Shown piece by piece: positions 33,101 through 45,000 of a stretch of 64,000 nt of DNA. The stretch is taken from NCBI GenBank assembly GCA_945859605.1, contig OX243825.1, positions 21,032,196 through 21,096,195 of the forward strand. The letters are read 5' to 3'. Both the position numbers and the translations under genes were made by a program. Source of the stretch: Lumbricus rubellus (taxonomy: Eukaryota; Annelida; Clitellata; Crassiclitellata; Lumbricidae). Every line of letters starts with the position of its first letter. Within the stretch, counting starts at the first letter, position 1. The notes under the pieces were generated by a model. The model had not been told where the DNA came from. It saw only the letters and a list, made by a program, of their open reading frames with translations, and ran no database searches.

Positions 33101-36100
33101 GGAACCTTCTGGCCAGCCACTTGCTGGGAAGTATTGCCACTGGCCTGCCAGTAAAGAAACTTTGGCAACTCTGCTGTAAATATTTGATGGAAAAAAGTAT
33201 AACAGATTATAGATGAGTGTTTGTTTGCTTTTCATTATTTTTTATTTCTTTTTGAATTGCCAAGAATTTTTTATGCAGAGTCAACTAACGGAGACGCCAA
33301 AGAGAAAAAGACGCACAAGAAAAAGAAGAAAGAAGAGGAGGCGGATGAACACGAAGATGATTCTTCCAACGAGAAGGATAGTGATGAGGATGATGATGAG
33401 GATGATGATGAAGAGGATGATAGTGAAGTGAATGAAGTATCTGATGAGGAAGATAAGGTGCTTGATAGTTTTGGCGTAGTGGGCACTGATGATGAAGAAG
33501 ATGATGATGATGATGAAGATGATAAAAACGAAGAAGATGATGATGAAGATAATGATGAGAGCAATGATGAAGACAACAGTGAAGATGAAAATGACTCGTC
33601 ATCCGACTCAGGTATGTCTTTTAATTTTTTTTAATTTGTAAGTCAAGTAATTTATTAATAAATTTTGTATGCAATTTCAGCATTCTGTGCAGAGTTTTAA
33701 CATTTCTGTTGTGTAGCCCTATGCAGTTTTGAATTGATTTAAAGCTTCTTCTTTAGGCCTTAAAAAAATGTTGTGTTTCCGGTAACAGAGCTAAAAAAAA
33801 TTGGGTAGGTAGGTCGGAAAATATTTTTATTTTGTAAAATATTTTTATGCAGTGACTATCCGAAAAGGTATACCCCACGAGTCTTTTTTGGCACGCTGAA
33901 ACAAAGTACGTGTTCTAAGCAAGTATAAACTGCCTATTTCCTGACTGTCTGCACCTAAAACTGCTCTAGAAACAGTCCTATTAATTTCATTTTGTTGAAG
34001 TCTCTTATGTTATGTCAATACAAATGTTAAAAAAATATTTTTTGAAAAAAAAATTTAAATTTTTTGTTGAAAAAAAAAATCGAAATTTTTTTTTTTAATA
34101 AAATTTTTTACAAAAATATTTGGGTCGCGGCCGTAAAAATGGGTCGGTCGCGTTACCGGAAACACAACATTTTTTTTTACGCCTTACGTTCTCTGCCAAG
34201 TGGCAGGTCCAAACGTCCAATGTTTCCACTTTTCCCGCTGTTGTGCCATGTCCTTCAGTTCTCTGTATCCCTCTTCCATCATCCCGTCCAGCAATTTTTG
34301 CCTAGGCCTTCCTCTGCACCTCTTTCCCTCCAATCTTCCTTCAATTATTTCCTTCTGCAGTGAGTCACCTCTTAGCAAATGTCCCACCCAATTCTTTTGT
34401 CTTGTCTTTATTGTGTCCAGCAGAGATCTTTTCTCTTCTACCATCATTAGTACTTCTTTATTTGAAACGTGCTTTGTCCAACTGATTTTCTCCATCTTTG
34501 ACTTAACTTAACTTATGACTTAACGATTTAAAGCTGTTGACAAGTTAATTTCGTTGGTGCTATATAAATGCTGAATACTATCACTTGGATATATTACATT
34601 TGTAGGGTTTTAACAATTTGTGACTCTTGTGTGCTTCACAAAAGTCGCTGTGCCTACTACTATGTTCCTACATGTATTATGGATACCTAATACCTATGTA
34701 TGTTATTCACTTAAATTGTAAGTTAAGCACTTGTTTGTGTATACATGTACCCATACCTGTGCAATTTACATGCGTGTACCTGCATAATACCTTTGAATTG
34801 TATTTCACTTTCTTTGACGCATATCAACAATGCAGCTCCATTCATTTTTCTAGGGCTATTTTCTGGACTGGGGGTGCTGCATATAAGTGGATCTAAACAG
34901 TTATAAAAATACCTGAACATTTTATAGCTCCTTTGTAAGGCGAACTCTTTAGACTACTGCAAGTTATATTGATAAGTTCATGCTGCAATGTGCATTAATG
35001 TCTTAATGAGAAAAACGTTTTTAATAAGAATGCTTTATGATGCATAATATTTATGTGAACCAAAGTGCGGTTATGCAGTTGGATTAATAAAGAATATACT
35101 TACTAATAAAATTATGGTGATTTTTGTGATGTCGTTGTTATCTTTTGTTGTGCTGGTGGTATCATGATCTGCTAACATTAATCCTGGATTTTGCAGAACC
35201 AAATGCGAAACGACATAAAACCGAGAAACAAAAACAAGTCCAACATAAACCGGATGTGGATCAAGGACGAACGGTTTTTATCAGGTCAGTTTTTCAAAAC
35301 TGTTTTTCAGGTCAGTTTTTCAAAACTGGTTTTCAGGTCAGTTTTTCAAAACTGGTTTTCAGGTCAGTTTTTCAAAACTGGTTTTCAGGTCAGTTTTTCA
35401 AAACTGTTTTTAGGTCAGTTTTTCAAAACTGGTTTTAAGGCCAGTTTTTCAAAACTCTTTTCAGGTCAGTTTTTCAAAACTGTTTTTAGGTCAGTTTTTC
35501 AAAACTGTTTTCAAAGATGTGCTTTTTCTTTCTGAGCACTAATCAGTGGGTGATTGTATGAGAATCTTTGTTTTCTTTTCCCCCCAATTTTTATATTGTA
35601 TATTTTTTAAGGATAAGCAGGACTGAGGGTTGTTAAGATTAATTCTGCTCATTTTGATTCATGTTTTACCTTTGTTTTTTCATTTAAGGAATCTTTCTTT
35701 CGAGTCAATGGAAGAAGATCTTGAAGAATTTATGGAAGAACAGTTTGGGGAAGTGACATATTGTCGAGTTGTAACTGATAAAGCTATGGAACACTCCAAA
35801 GGTTTGTCTTATTTTCTTTATATTATGCTCTCATCGAATCATACATCAATGTATAGTGTACCAGTAAAGGCTTTCATTGTGTCATACTTTCATTGTATTA
35901 TGCCTTCTTTGTTTTATGTTTTCTTTGCATTTTGCTGTTTTTGTTTTGTGCTGAAATCATTGTATTATGCCTTCTTTGTGTGATGCTTTCATTGTATTAC
36001 ACTCATTGTATTATACTTTCATTGTATTATACGTTCATTGTATTTATGTCTTTATTGTATTATGCTTTCATTGCATTTTGCGTCAAAGCAGAGTTTACAA

Positions 36101-39100
36101 ATTATATTTTCTTGTTTAACTAGCAGTGGTTCCATTTTACTCCACAGTTTTCATTCACCTTTGTAGGTTTTTGGTGCGTTGTCACAGCTTTCTACTCTGT
36201 CTGATAGTTGTTTGTCTTGAATTTTTTCTTTCTGTTTTAGGGAGCTACCCTTTCAGTGAGATGTTTACTGTAGAAAAATTTGTTAAATCATGTTACATTT
36301 TTTTCGAACTGTTCTGTTTTAGGAACAGCATTTGTGAAATTTAGGACCAAAGAACAAGTTGAGGAGTGCATTAATGCTAGTTCGTCAATGGTAAATAGTC
36401 TTTCAACTTTTTTATCAAATAGCCTGCTTGTTGTGTTTAAATTTAAATTTGAATTTAAAAACACAATAAGACACTGCGGCTTAACATAAGTAGAAATATA
36501 TTAATTCAGAGAACTATTTTTAGATCAGTGGGAGCAGGTCTTGTAAAGTACATTTGCTTTTGAACCTGGTTTTGATGATTACTTGTGATGGACAGTTACC
36601 AATCACCATTGACTTGTAGTGGATTGATCTGAATTTTTGCTGATTTCCTTCTTCCAGGATGGTCTTGTGCTTGATGGAAGAAAACTGATTGTGTCGTTGG
36701 CGCTTGCAAAGGAAAAAGCGGACGAGCTGATGAGTCACCAAAAGAAGGAAAAAGTCGACAAGAGAAATCTTCACCTCATCAGAGTTGGACGTTAGTTAAA
36801 TCAGATATTTTATTTCTTCGAATTAACATTATAGAGCTCTGTCTGCTTGTAACATGTTTTTATTATTATTATTGTTATTAAGAAATTATCATCATGCACT
36901 GAGTCATGACATGGTGTTACAGATTTCTATATTTCTATAAGTTAGAGAGGTAGACAAGATAATATTTTTTATTACCTAGTTTTCTGCTGTTACAAAGTGA
37001 GGTAATTATCCATTTTTGCTTGTATGCATGTATGAGCACTTGTTATATCACCCCTTTAAGATTCTACTTAGAGGCGCTTTCTACTATAGCGTGGACACTT
37101 TATCAGAGTTTCATGCCGAAGCGCATGAGCAATTGCGAGTGAAGGACTTGTTCGGGTTCCCTATGCAGTGGCTTGGAGTGGATTTGAACTCACAACCATC
37201 CGGCTCTTCAAGGCATTGAATATATCCATACACCACCACACCCCACGATTAATTTTTTATTGGGATGTAGCGCCACTCAGAGATTCAGAGCTGTGCTGTC
37301 TCATTTATAATGACACATTGTTTAGCAGCCATATTTTGTTCTGTTATTTTTTTATTTTGTTTTTTAGTAATACGACCAGGAACACAAGAAGCAACTGGTC
37401 TTTCAAAGGCTGACCTCGTGAAACGTATGAAGGTATGGAACAGTCTCTAAAATGCAGTTTAGTGACCCAAACCATGTAATTTAATACAGTGGCAGGTGAA
37501 GTAAAGCTAAGCAATGGTTGAGCTACTTAGGACATAGATGTGCAGTGTTTAATCTAGTTGTTTAATGGGGGGAGTAGATTCCCACCCCAGGAATGACATT
37601 TTCCTCCCAAAACCTGATTTCCATTCCCAAAGAGGAGTACTATATTAAACACTGATGGATGAGTGGCCATCCATGTTCATTTACTCACTTATCCATAGGG
37701 TTGTACAACTTGAACGCAGATATTCCATATTAGATCATTTCGTGCATTTCTATTTGACAGGTTGAAACCATAACAAGACAGAAGTTGAAAAACCCGAACG
37801 TGTTCGTATCAGCGACGAGACTTTGTATCCGAAACATTCCGGTGTCGGCAGACGACAAGTCACTTCGGAAGACTTTCCTCAAAGCGTCTGGAAATCCCCA
37901 GTCTAGGATTACGGAAGTGAGTTGCATTGAAGTGATTCAACTGATGTTCTGCTACATGTAAATGTTCTGATAAAGTAATACCATACAATACATGCGGTAA
38001 TACCGTAATAGTGTAATCATTAAACAGCAGGTTTAGAAATTCGAACTTATTTTGAATTTGTTGGATGTCCTTCATGCCAGAATAAATTGCCTATTAGCAA
38101 GAAAGAGCTCTGCAAGTTTGCTTTTCTTCTGGTGACATGCTAACCCTAAGACAACTGCAATTATATCGATGTAACTTAAATGACGAAACCTGTTCTATTT
38201 ATTTGTTTTTCAATAGTGTCGTATCATGCGAGACCTCGATCGTGTCGGAAATAATGGACTTGGCAAATCTCGTGGCTACGGTTTCGTCAACTTTGACACG
38301 CACGAAGATGCGCTTGCAGCTCTGAACGCTACGAACAACAATCCTGAAATCTATGGTGAAAGCCGGGTAAGCAAAGGAATGAGTTTTTAGACCTTCATTT
38401 GGGTTGGTGGCATTTGTGAGGGTGGAGGTTGTTTTTTCACCCCTGCATCTATGATTCAGCTCTGTAAAGTTCAATTGAAAGTTTATTATACTTTGGTGAC
38501 TGAGAATGGAGTATGTGATGGATACAGGAAGTTGAAGGAGTTAGGCAACATGAGGAATGGCAAAATTGGATGCACAACCCTCCCTAGGAAAACAGAGAAC
38601 CAAAGGAAGAAGTAAAGATTCCAGTTTCAAGTACTGGTACAGGTGCACAGATCCTAAAAACATAGCATTAAAAATGTTATGGAATTGATTATGAGCAATC
38701 AGATGCTCTGGTTATGAAAATATGTCATTGTAAATATTTTTATCTGCATTGTACAGATGTATTTGTTTTCTTTTTTTTCAGCGACTCATTGTAGAATTCT
38801 CCCTGGAGAACAAATCGGCGTTGTTGACTAAACAGAGACGTATTGAAAGGAATCAGGTACAGCTTCATCTTTCTAGTCAATATTATATTGCCAAGACATT
38901 CGCTCAGAAGAGCGTATTTTACCTCTGTGATTTAACATTTGATAGGGGTTCAGGGTAATTGTAAAACTCTGGCCTGAAGAGCTTACGGATGCATCCCGCT
39001 ACCCTCTGTAGGGTCGACTGAGCAAATCTCATTCGGCAGATGGCGTTGGTAAAATCATTTTGTAGAACGTGATGGACGCCTTGCATGGCTGCCAACAGTT

Positions 39101-40296
39101 ACATTTAACTCCTGTAGAAACTTGTGATCACCCATTGATACTATGAATGGTAATACTGCGTTGTGTCAGTTTGAAATTAAACGAAGACTATTTCAGTGCA
39201 TGAATGAAAGGTCCTTTGCAGCAATGGTTAACAAATGCCATTTAGAAAAACAGATTTTGGTTGTACTTATTATCTATTTGATATAAATGAGCTACAGAAA
39301 CATTGCTTTGTTTATTAAATACACATGATAGCAGATTTGCTCAGATGAAACTGTTAACTGTTCTTGGGAAGTAATATGTTCTTGGCAACTGATCGCTGCA
39401 GTGATTAGTTTTAATTCTTGTTCACTGACTTACTTACTTTCAGGTTATAAAGGAGACCCCGAAACCGACAAAGTTTGAACCCAAAATTGTTCCACCGATA
39501 GCCGGCCTGAAAAAGGGTTTGCCGAGTCACTGGGGTCCAAAAATCAGACACAAAACTAGGGCTACGCAAAAGATGCCGACGACGATAAAACAGAAACCGG
39601 CAGACTCGGAGGAAAAAAAGAAGGTAAACTAGGATTTTTTAATGTATAATTATATGCTGCTTTGTTATAATTTTGCATCTTTGTGGCTATAGATTTAGGT
39701 GTTTATGTGTGATAAATTCGTGTTCAAATAATTTATCTATTGAATATTTCTGATTTTAAACTTCAATGCAGAAGTCTGGCTCCGTTCTTTTCCTACTGTC
39801 TTCCAGGTGTAGCCCGTTTAATGGGAATTTTTTACTTGGGTGACCCTGCCCTGCGGGATGTCCATCCCTTTAGGGCCCCCCTTTGCAGCCAATGCATGTA
39901 TATTTTATACTTTTGCTGTCATCTTGTTTTCTGGTTGCAATAAAGTGAATTGATTGATTGATTGAATTAATTCAGTGGTTGTTTGTCACTCAGCTTTTCT
40001 GTCACAGTGATTTGCCTCATTGGCGTATTTTTCTTCATAAGGCAACCAACCATGTCATCCAAATGTGCAACTTTGTCCATACAGTGCAGGTGTTTGATTC
40101 CTGGCAGTTTTTCCTTTAGGATTTACACATGTAGTATAGTCAAGAAAGTAAAAAATATAAACCTGAAAAACTTAAATATTTCTAATTGTTTTCTTTGCAG
40201 AAACGAAAAAATAAAAAGAGGAAGAATGTTGCTGAAGTACGAGACAATTTGGACGAAATCATAAACAATTACAGAAGGAAGTTTGCTGCAGTTTAA
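27161..40296 (+). CDS. RBM28: RNA-binding protein 28 homologue, complete, 18 coding exons (798 aa)
   Basis: RBM28 (yeast Nop4) is a nucleolar RRM protein acting in 60S ribosome biogenesis. Exons: 27161-27299, 29156-29195, 29542-29690, 30165-30431, 31098-31207, 31596-31764, 32619-32684, 33279-33611, 35197-35284, 35689-35801, 36323-36390, 36658-36790, 37368-37432, 37761-37916, 38217-38366, 38782-38856, 39444-39623, 40201-40296. All are GT-AG with consistent phases, and the 2397-nt joined frame is open. RRM1 spans about 5-80 (TLFVQNLPF, GVGFVTF), RRM2 225-302 (RLIVRNLAF, GFGIVQF), RRM3 449-533 (TVFIRNLSF, TAFVKF) and RRM4 598-690 (RLCIRNIPV, GYGFVNF). About 142-212 is an extra RRM-like segment. 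A Glu/Asp/Ser-rich stretch (about 325-424) separates RRM2 and RRM3. The C-terminal LPSHWGPKIRHK and basic tail match the family. Human RBM28 has about 759 residues. AATAAA follows at 40539-40544. Confidence 0.95.
27680..27815. repeat. Duplicated block with telomere-like CCCTAA repeats
   Basis: Two tandem units, each CGCAAAAATCTTAAGAATC followed by TAATGACGAC and ACTAACCCTAACCGACCC. The CACTAACCCTAACC runs resemble the TTAGGG telomere repeat of animals. Confidence 0.75.
28035..28469 (+). mobile_element. PIF/Harbinger-type MITE, copy 2 (435 bp)
   Basis: Starts GGCCTAAAAAAAAAAATC and ends GTTACCGGAAACACAACA plus a T-run and AACGCC. The interior is nearly identical to copies 1 and 3. The 3-bp target duplication is not preserved (ATG on the left, TGG on the right). 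Confidence 0.7.
29246..29464 (-). mobile_element. tRNA-derived SINE, RBM28 intron 2
   Basis: On the minus strand the head has GTGGGGCATGGTGGTG and the B box GGTTCGAATCC, like a tRNA; the body has GCAATTGCTCG-like and AGCGCCTCTGAG-like blocks, with a tail near AAGTGCACATA-type sequence. The same family is at 31375, 37024, 43029, 48977 and 63806. Confidence 0.75.
30471..30519. mobile_element. TTAA-flanked miniature palindrome (49 bp), RBM28 intron 4
   Basis: Starts TTAACCCTTTAATGCCGAG and ends CCGGCATTAAAGGGTTAA. It looks like the 71-bp form lacking the GGTATGGGAAATCC centre. Confidence 0.65.
30868..30959. repeat. Perfect inverted repeat, 42-bp arms and 8-nt loop, RBM28 intron 4
   Basis: The left arm begins AAAAGCACATTTAAATTGTC and ends TTTTAATGCATTCT; the loop is CATTTATT; the right arm (30918-30959) is its exact reverse complement. 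Transcribed with the RBM28 pre-mRNA, it would fold into an uninterrupted hairpin. It could be a young palindromic MITE, a recent inverted duplication or a small-RNA hairpin. Confidence 0.9.
31375..31541 (-). mobile_element. tRNA-derived SINE, internally deleted, RBM28 intron 5
   Basis: Shares with the family the blocks GTATGTGCATTTGTTAAAGC, CTCAGAGGCGCTCCCG, TTTCACGCCGAAGCGCTGAG and TGAAGGACTTGCCCAAGG, but lacks the B-box part of the tRNA-like head. Confidence 0.7.
31815..32000 (+). repeat. Degenerate TCTTGGTC-type tandem repeat, RBM28 intron 6
   Basis: Irregular repetition of TCTTGGTCT, GACCAAAGTCTTGG and TTGAGGTTCAAGATCATGG, roughly 70-80 bp period. Non-coding. Confidence 0.7.
32362..32432. 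mobile_element. TTAA-flanked miniature palindrome (71 bp), RBM28 intron 6
   Basis: Starts TTAACTCTTTAATGCCGAG and ends TCCGGCATTAAAAGGTTAA. It has the same core as 22920-22990. Confidence 0.65.
33756..34183 (+). mobile_element. PIF/Harbinger-type MITE, copy 3 (428 bp), RBM28 intron 8
   Basis: Begins GGCCTTAAAAAAATGTTGTG and ends GTTACCGGAAACACAACA, T-run, ACGCC. The perfect TTA duplication lies at 33753-33755 and 34184-34186. Confidence 0.82.
34187..34500 (-). mobile_element. LINE reverse-transcriptase C-terminal fragment, RBM28 intron 8
   Basis: The minus strand encodes about 100 residues with ISWTKHVSNKEVL, WVGHLLRGDSLQKEI and GRLEGKRCRGRPRQKLLDG, the conserved C-terminal region of LINE polyproteins. 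It lies directly beside a Harbinger MITE and antisense to RBM28. Confidence 0.8.
35282..35515 (+). repeat. 26-bp minisatellite starting at the RBM28 exon 9 splice donor
   Basis: About nine units of CAGGTCAGTTTTTCAAAACT plus GGTTTT start at 35282, 35308, 35334, 35360 and 35386, then become variant (TAGG, AAGG). The first unit contains the exon 9 end and intron donor (exon ends 35284; GTCAGT), so the array multiplies a donor-like AG|GTCAGT sequence. Confidence 0.92.
35870..36080 (+). repeat. TTCATTGTATTATGC-type tandem repeat, RBM28 intron 10
   Basis: Roughly 15-17-bp units of CATTGTATTATGCTTT with variants. Simple intronic repeat. Confidence 0.75.
37024..37246 (-). mobile_element. tRNA-derived SINE, RBM28 intron 12
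   Basis: Same family as 43029-43257, more decayed. Recognisable blocks are CTTAGAGGCGCTTTC, TTTCATGCCGAAGCGC, GCGAGTGAAGGACTTG and ACACCACCACACCCCAC. Confidence 0.7.
39770..39966 (+). mobile_element. LINE-like 3' end, RBM28 intron 17
   Basis: Ends GCAATAAAGTGAATTGATTG followed by ATTGATTG repeats, the simple-repeat tail typical of CR1/L2-type LINE 3' ends. The upstream part has CCCTGCGGGATGTCC. No long open frame remains. Confidence 0.45.
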
Positions 40297-42080
40297 ATTA
40301 GAATCTTAACGCAAGACTGTCTTTTATGTGAACTGGTCGTATCTTATTGTTCTGAAGGCATATAATCGGGTCTTGGTGTGGAACAGTTTTAAGGTTTTTG
40401 CTTCATATGTGCAGGACTGCAGGGCACTTCAGCAAAACAAGACTGCAGTTTAGGTGCAATTAAATTTAAAATGGATTCAGTTGCTTTCTGCAGTACCAAT
40501 AGCAACACGCAGTTGCAAGAGTAAGCACCTTCCAAGACAATAAACATTATGTATAAAGTAATATATACTGGTACATGGTTGTTTTTTTACACAGAAAGAC
40601 AACATCTAGGTCTTGCAAATCAGGCACCAAATCTTTTGATGACTATGCCAAGACTTTTAGAATGGTACTGAAATTTAAAAATGGTAAGGCTTCAGTGACT
40701 ATTCAAAGTCTTTCAGAAGTTCAGGTATAGAAAATGTTTTGCTGAGCATGAACAGTTCCACCTCTTGCTTATTCCTTCTGTACCTCAGGCAACCCATCTA
40801 CGCAATTGATGCATCTCTTTCCGGTGCACCAGTCTTTCAGCCTTGTCTTACAACGTCTCCAAAGGTGGTTGGAGACGTTGATGGTCTCTGGCCATTCCTT
40901 CCATTGTCTTCCCTCTTCTCAACAACTCTCATTTGCTTAGATTGAACTGCAAATTAAACACACCATCATGGGCGGAGTTTGGTTTCCGTTCTTGGAGGGG
41001 CTAATGCCTTCTTAGGGGGGCTAAGCAAGGAAAAAGATATAATTTACATGGTAAAAAAGCTGAATCTGGGCCTTCTTGGGGGGACTTAGCTCCCCCTAGC
41101 CCCTGATAAACTCCGCCCATGCACACCATTTACACGTTGAAAACATGCATATTGATATCATAGAATAGACTAAAAAAATCCTTTAACAAAACTGTTATAA
41201 CTGCAGATGCTTTAATATTTCTTCAATTAAGCAGTTCTTCTGTATTTAATAAAAACAAAATTCTGTACACTTTCACCAAAATGTTTTAGTGACCAACTGC
41301 GTTGTTCCATCTCATGAATATACCACAAAAGTTGAACAAAATGACAACATATTATGAATAAAGTTCGTGCTCGTTAATTCTAGCAATTGTTTTGCAATAT
41401 AACACCAGACTGGTACAAATCATTCTTCCAACATCTGAATATTAACGGTCTTCTTTCAGAAACAAATCATTCTGCTAACTCCATCTTTAATTTAAAGCTT
41501 GGTTTGAAATTTCTGATAAATAACACCAAGTTTGCTGTTTGGTCAACACTGTTACAAGATGGCGCTATGCACACTATTTTCCTGCATTCCTTCACCAGAC
41601 ATCGTTTAACATAAAATCTTCGTTCTAGAGCTACAAAAATGCCACATGCAGATATTTTTGAGGCACGCTGTGACAAAACAACCTTCTCGAATTTCTTGTC
41701 TGTTATCTAACATCATTACAGTTGAACTCAAAAGCAAGTTTAATTTAACAGACGAAGCAGAATAGCGGCGATACAGTTCCCAATGCCAATGGCATTTGCT
41801 GAAGAAGAAGAGGCCGACACCAAAATCACCTAAACTGATAACGTCATCAAGCGATAGATAAAAAGACAGTTTTTCTGTTCACTCAAAAAGAAAACTAAAA
41901 CTGGCTAATAAATCACACCGTTCGAATCTTTCGATAGCTCAAAACATCGACTGTTTTCACGTGTCACAATTGTCTGTTAACCGTTCTAATTAGCCGATGG
42001 AAGGAGAGCTGACTATCCGGCCACACAATTGCTTCTTCTTAAGGTCCGTACGTCCGATTATAAAGTTCGGATGTAGACGG
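40297..42080. other. Convergent 3' region between RBM28 and NXF1-like gene
   Basis: Contains the RBM28 poly(A) signal (40539-40544) and a hAT MITE (40967-41121). The remaining DNA shows no supported gene and presumably includes the 3' UTRs of both convergent genes. Confidence 0.5.
40967..41121. mobile_element. hAT-type MITE (155 bp) with perfect 8-bp duplication
   Basis: Starts CATGGGCGGAGTTTGG and ends TAAACTCCGCCCATG. The perfect direct repeat CACACCAT lies at 40959-40966 and 41122-41129. The interior repeats GGGGGGACTTAGC-like motifs in both orientations. Non-coding. Confidence 0.85.
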
Positions 42081-45000
42081 CTACTTGATGAAAGCCTCGG
42101 GTGGAACGGAGTTCTTCTGCTTCATATCAGTGAAGACGGATGCTGCCTTTTCATAATCCCAGTCGTTTTGCTCAAGACACCTGTATCGTAACAAGAAAGC
42201 AGACAATGGTGCATAAAAAGTATAGAGAAGAGAAGTGTTTTGTAAATTTATGACTAACTCATTGTATTGCATCTAATCATTTAAAAAGCACCTCTACTAA
42301 GGTGAACCATTCATAAAATTCTCTATGCATAAAAAGCAGAGAGACGTGTTTTGTAAAATGACTAGCTCATTGTATTGTATATAATTATTTATAACACACC
42401 TCTAGTAAGGACTGTAAGGTGAACCATTCAGAGGTGCTCCCAGTGCGCAACTCCCCACAAGAAGAAGAAAGTTTTGAGAAGAAGGCAGAAGAGAGAGATG
42501 GCTAGACAGAAGTGCAGAGCCAACACAAAGAGAAAAAATGTGACATGTAACTGTCCATAACACATAAACACCCAAATACCAATCTTTCCTATCGTTGGAT
42601 ATCTTAACCCTTTAATGCCAGAGGGTATAGATTTCCCATACCATTTACTACCATCTCGGCATTAAAGGGCTAATATGACTAGTGACAAAGAGAATGCCTG
42701 AGCAGATGCCTTGAAAAGGTGCTCTGAATAAACACCCAATGACACCAGACATGATGTCAACCAACACGCAATGATCATCACCAAACTTACATGCTTGAGT
42801 AGTTCTCATTCATCCCAGACTGAACACAGAACGCCAAGATCATCTGCTGCCGAAGCGCTGGTGCAGGGATGACTTTTGTTGCTGTTAGTGCAACAACTGG
42901 AGGCATGAGAGGTGCAACTGGTGCGACAGACGATGCAGCAGCAGCAGCATCAGGGGCTTTGCAATATTTCTGCAACAAAATTGGAAGAAGAAGAGGATCA
43001 GAACATTTCAAAAGTCTGTGAAGCTGCTGTTTGTTTGTATGTGCACTTGTTGTAGCGCCTCTTCCAACTCTCAACCGCTACTCAGAGGCGCACCCCACTA
43101 CAGCGCGGACACTGCATCGGAGTGTCACGCCAAAGCGCTGAGCAACTGCGAGTGAAGGACTTGCCCAAGGTCCCTATGCGGCGACTTGAGGTGGATTCGA
43201 ACCTCGAACCTTCCAGCTTCAAGGCAACGACACCACCACTACACCACCGCGCCCCACAATAAAATAAAATTGTGTCAATAGCAATGCGGTAGTGATGAAA
43301 CACATTACACTGGAAAGAACTTAATTTAACACACATACAGTGCAAATTATGAAATTACATAGTTAAAATTTACATATATAGTGAAAATATGACACTTTGT
43401 TAAAACTTACATAGAGCAAATTATGACATTACATAGTCAAAACTGAATGAATAAGTCACCAAAATAGCCAAATATATTCTTACAATATAAGATTCCCCGC
43501 AGTTTGTCAAACTAGCAAGCAACTGAGCAGCTAGGCTAAATGTTATGACTTTACCACAATTCTAAAGTGGACATAGGTTCCACAAGTAGTATGCAAGAGT
43601 GTACTAGAAGTGACTGGGAAACCAAACCAGCAGTGTTAATCAGCGTTAAATAAAAGCATAAATAGCACATGCTAACCTTAGCCATCTCAGGTGATGCATT
43701 GCACACAAAGAGCATGTCGCTGGTTAAAGCAACGCTACAAATGAAACCAAGATAACATCAGTAACAACGACTCAGCAATACCATCCATTTATAAATCTAT
43801 AAAGTGAAAAAATTAAAAAATTTTATTAGACTGGATGCCGTGAACAATCAATCATAAATTCCTAATACAAATTGCAAGAAAAGAATAAGTGCAATACCAG
43901 AAGAACCCATATTTCAATACAGCAGACAAAAAAGGCCAGTGACCGCAGTTAAAAATGTAGGATCGATTCAAACACGTCCGACATAGCATCGGCCGTTTAC
44001 TGAGGTTGGTCCCTCCATTTGGAATCGCTCTCCTCCCTTACAAAGGACTTAACTAATAACTGGTTTTTTTCCTCATGGGCATATAATTGTTTAAAGACAT
44101 TTCTTTTCCGCCATACTGAGAACACCTCTGACTAGTTATTCTTCAAGAGGTGCTATATAAATTAATAGATACGATATAAAACAGTTTAAAACATCCATAA
44201 CAAGAATGCATACTGCTAACAATATCAGATTTTGATCGTCTGCATATGTCATAAATATATTTTTAGAATAAAATAATACACTGAATATTATTTATGAAAG
44301 ACGTTTGGCCAAAGAAAGGTTCACAATGAGAAACAGATCGAAAAAACTTACCCAGGACCATTTGGTACTGCCACAAAGTTGCGACTAAACTGGCGAATCA
44401 CGTCTCTGTCTGTTTTATTTGAGACTGAAAAGAAAACACGAAAAACCATAAGACATCAATTTTATATAAAAAAACTGCTTTGTAGCTAGTACTGGCTGTA
44501 CAAATTAACTCTGAAGTTGAATTCAAACCAGTATTCTGCAAAACAACAGACTCCACACACATACCAGTATTGTATGAACCCTGATCAACCAGAGTAGAAC
44601 TTACAAGCATCTTCAGCATCTAACTTCCTTATTTATAAAGAATCCATGTAATACATGATGTGTCATGTCATGTCATGTCGCCATCGTCGCATCGCGACGG
44701 TTGGCTACATGAATGGACCTTTAATGCCCAGAGTCTTCTGTTCCTTGTCGCGCTCATTAAGTCAGAGCCTACAAGTCCTGTCCAGTTCAGGACGTTGTCG
44801 ATCCAAGATATCCTCGGCCTTCCTCGTCCTCGGTTCCCCTCCACAAAACCCGTCATGATGCTGCTTTCGATGCTACCGTTTTGTTGTCTCATGATATGAC
44901 CAAAATATCGAAGTTTCCGAATTTTGGTGTGAGCCAATAGTTCTCTTGTGGCTCCCGCTGACACATACACCTGTTCATTGGTCATCATTTTAGTCCATGG

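Noticed and set aside
33221..33634. Overlapping acidic and Ser/His-rich frames around 33.2-33.6 kb
   Set aside because: Only the frame spliced into RBM28 (33279-33611) fits phase and family; the others are shadows of GAT/GAA-rich codons.
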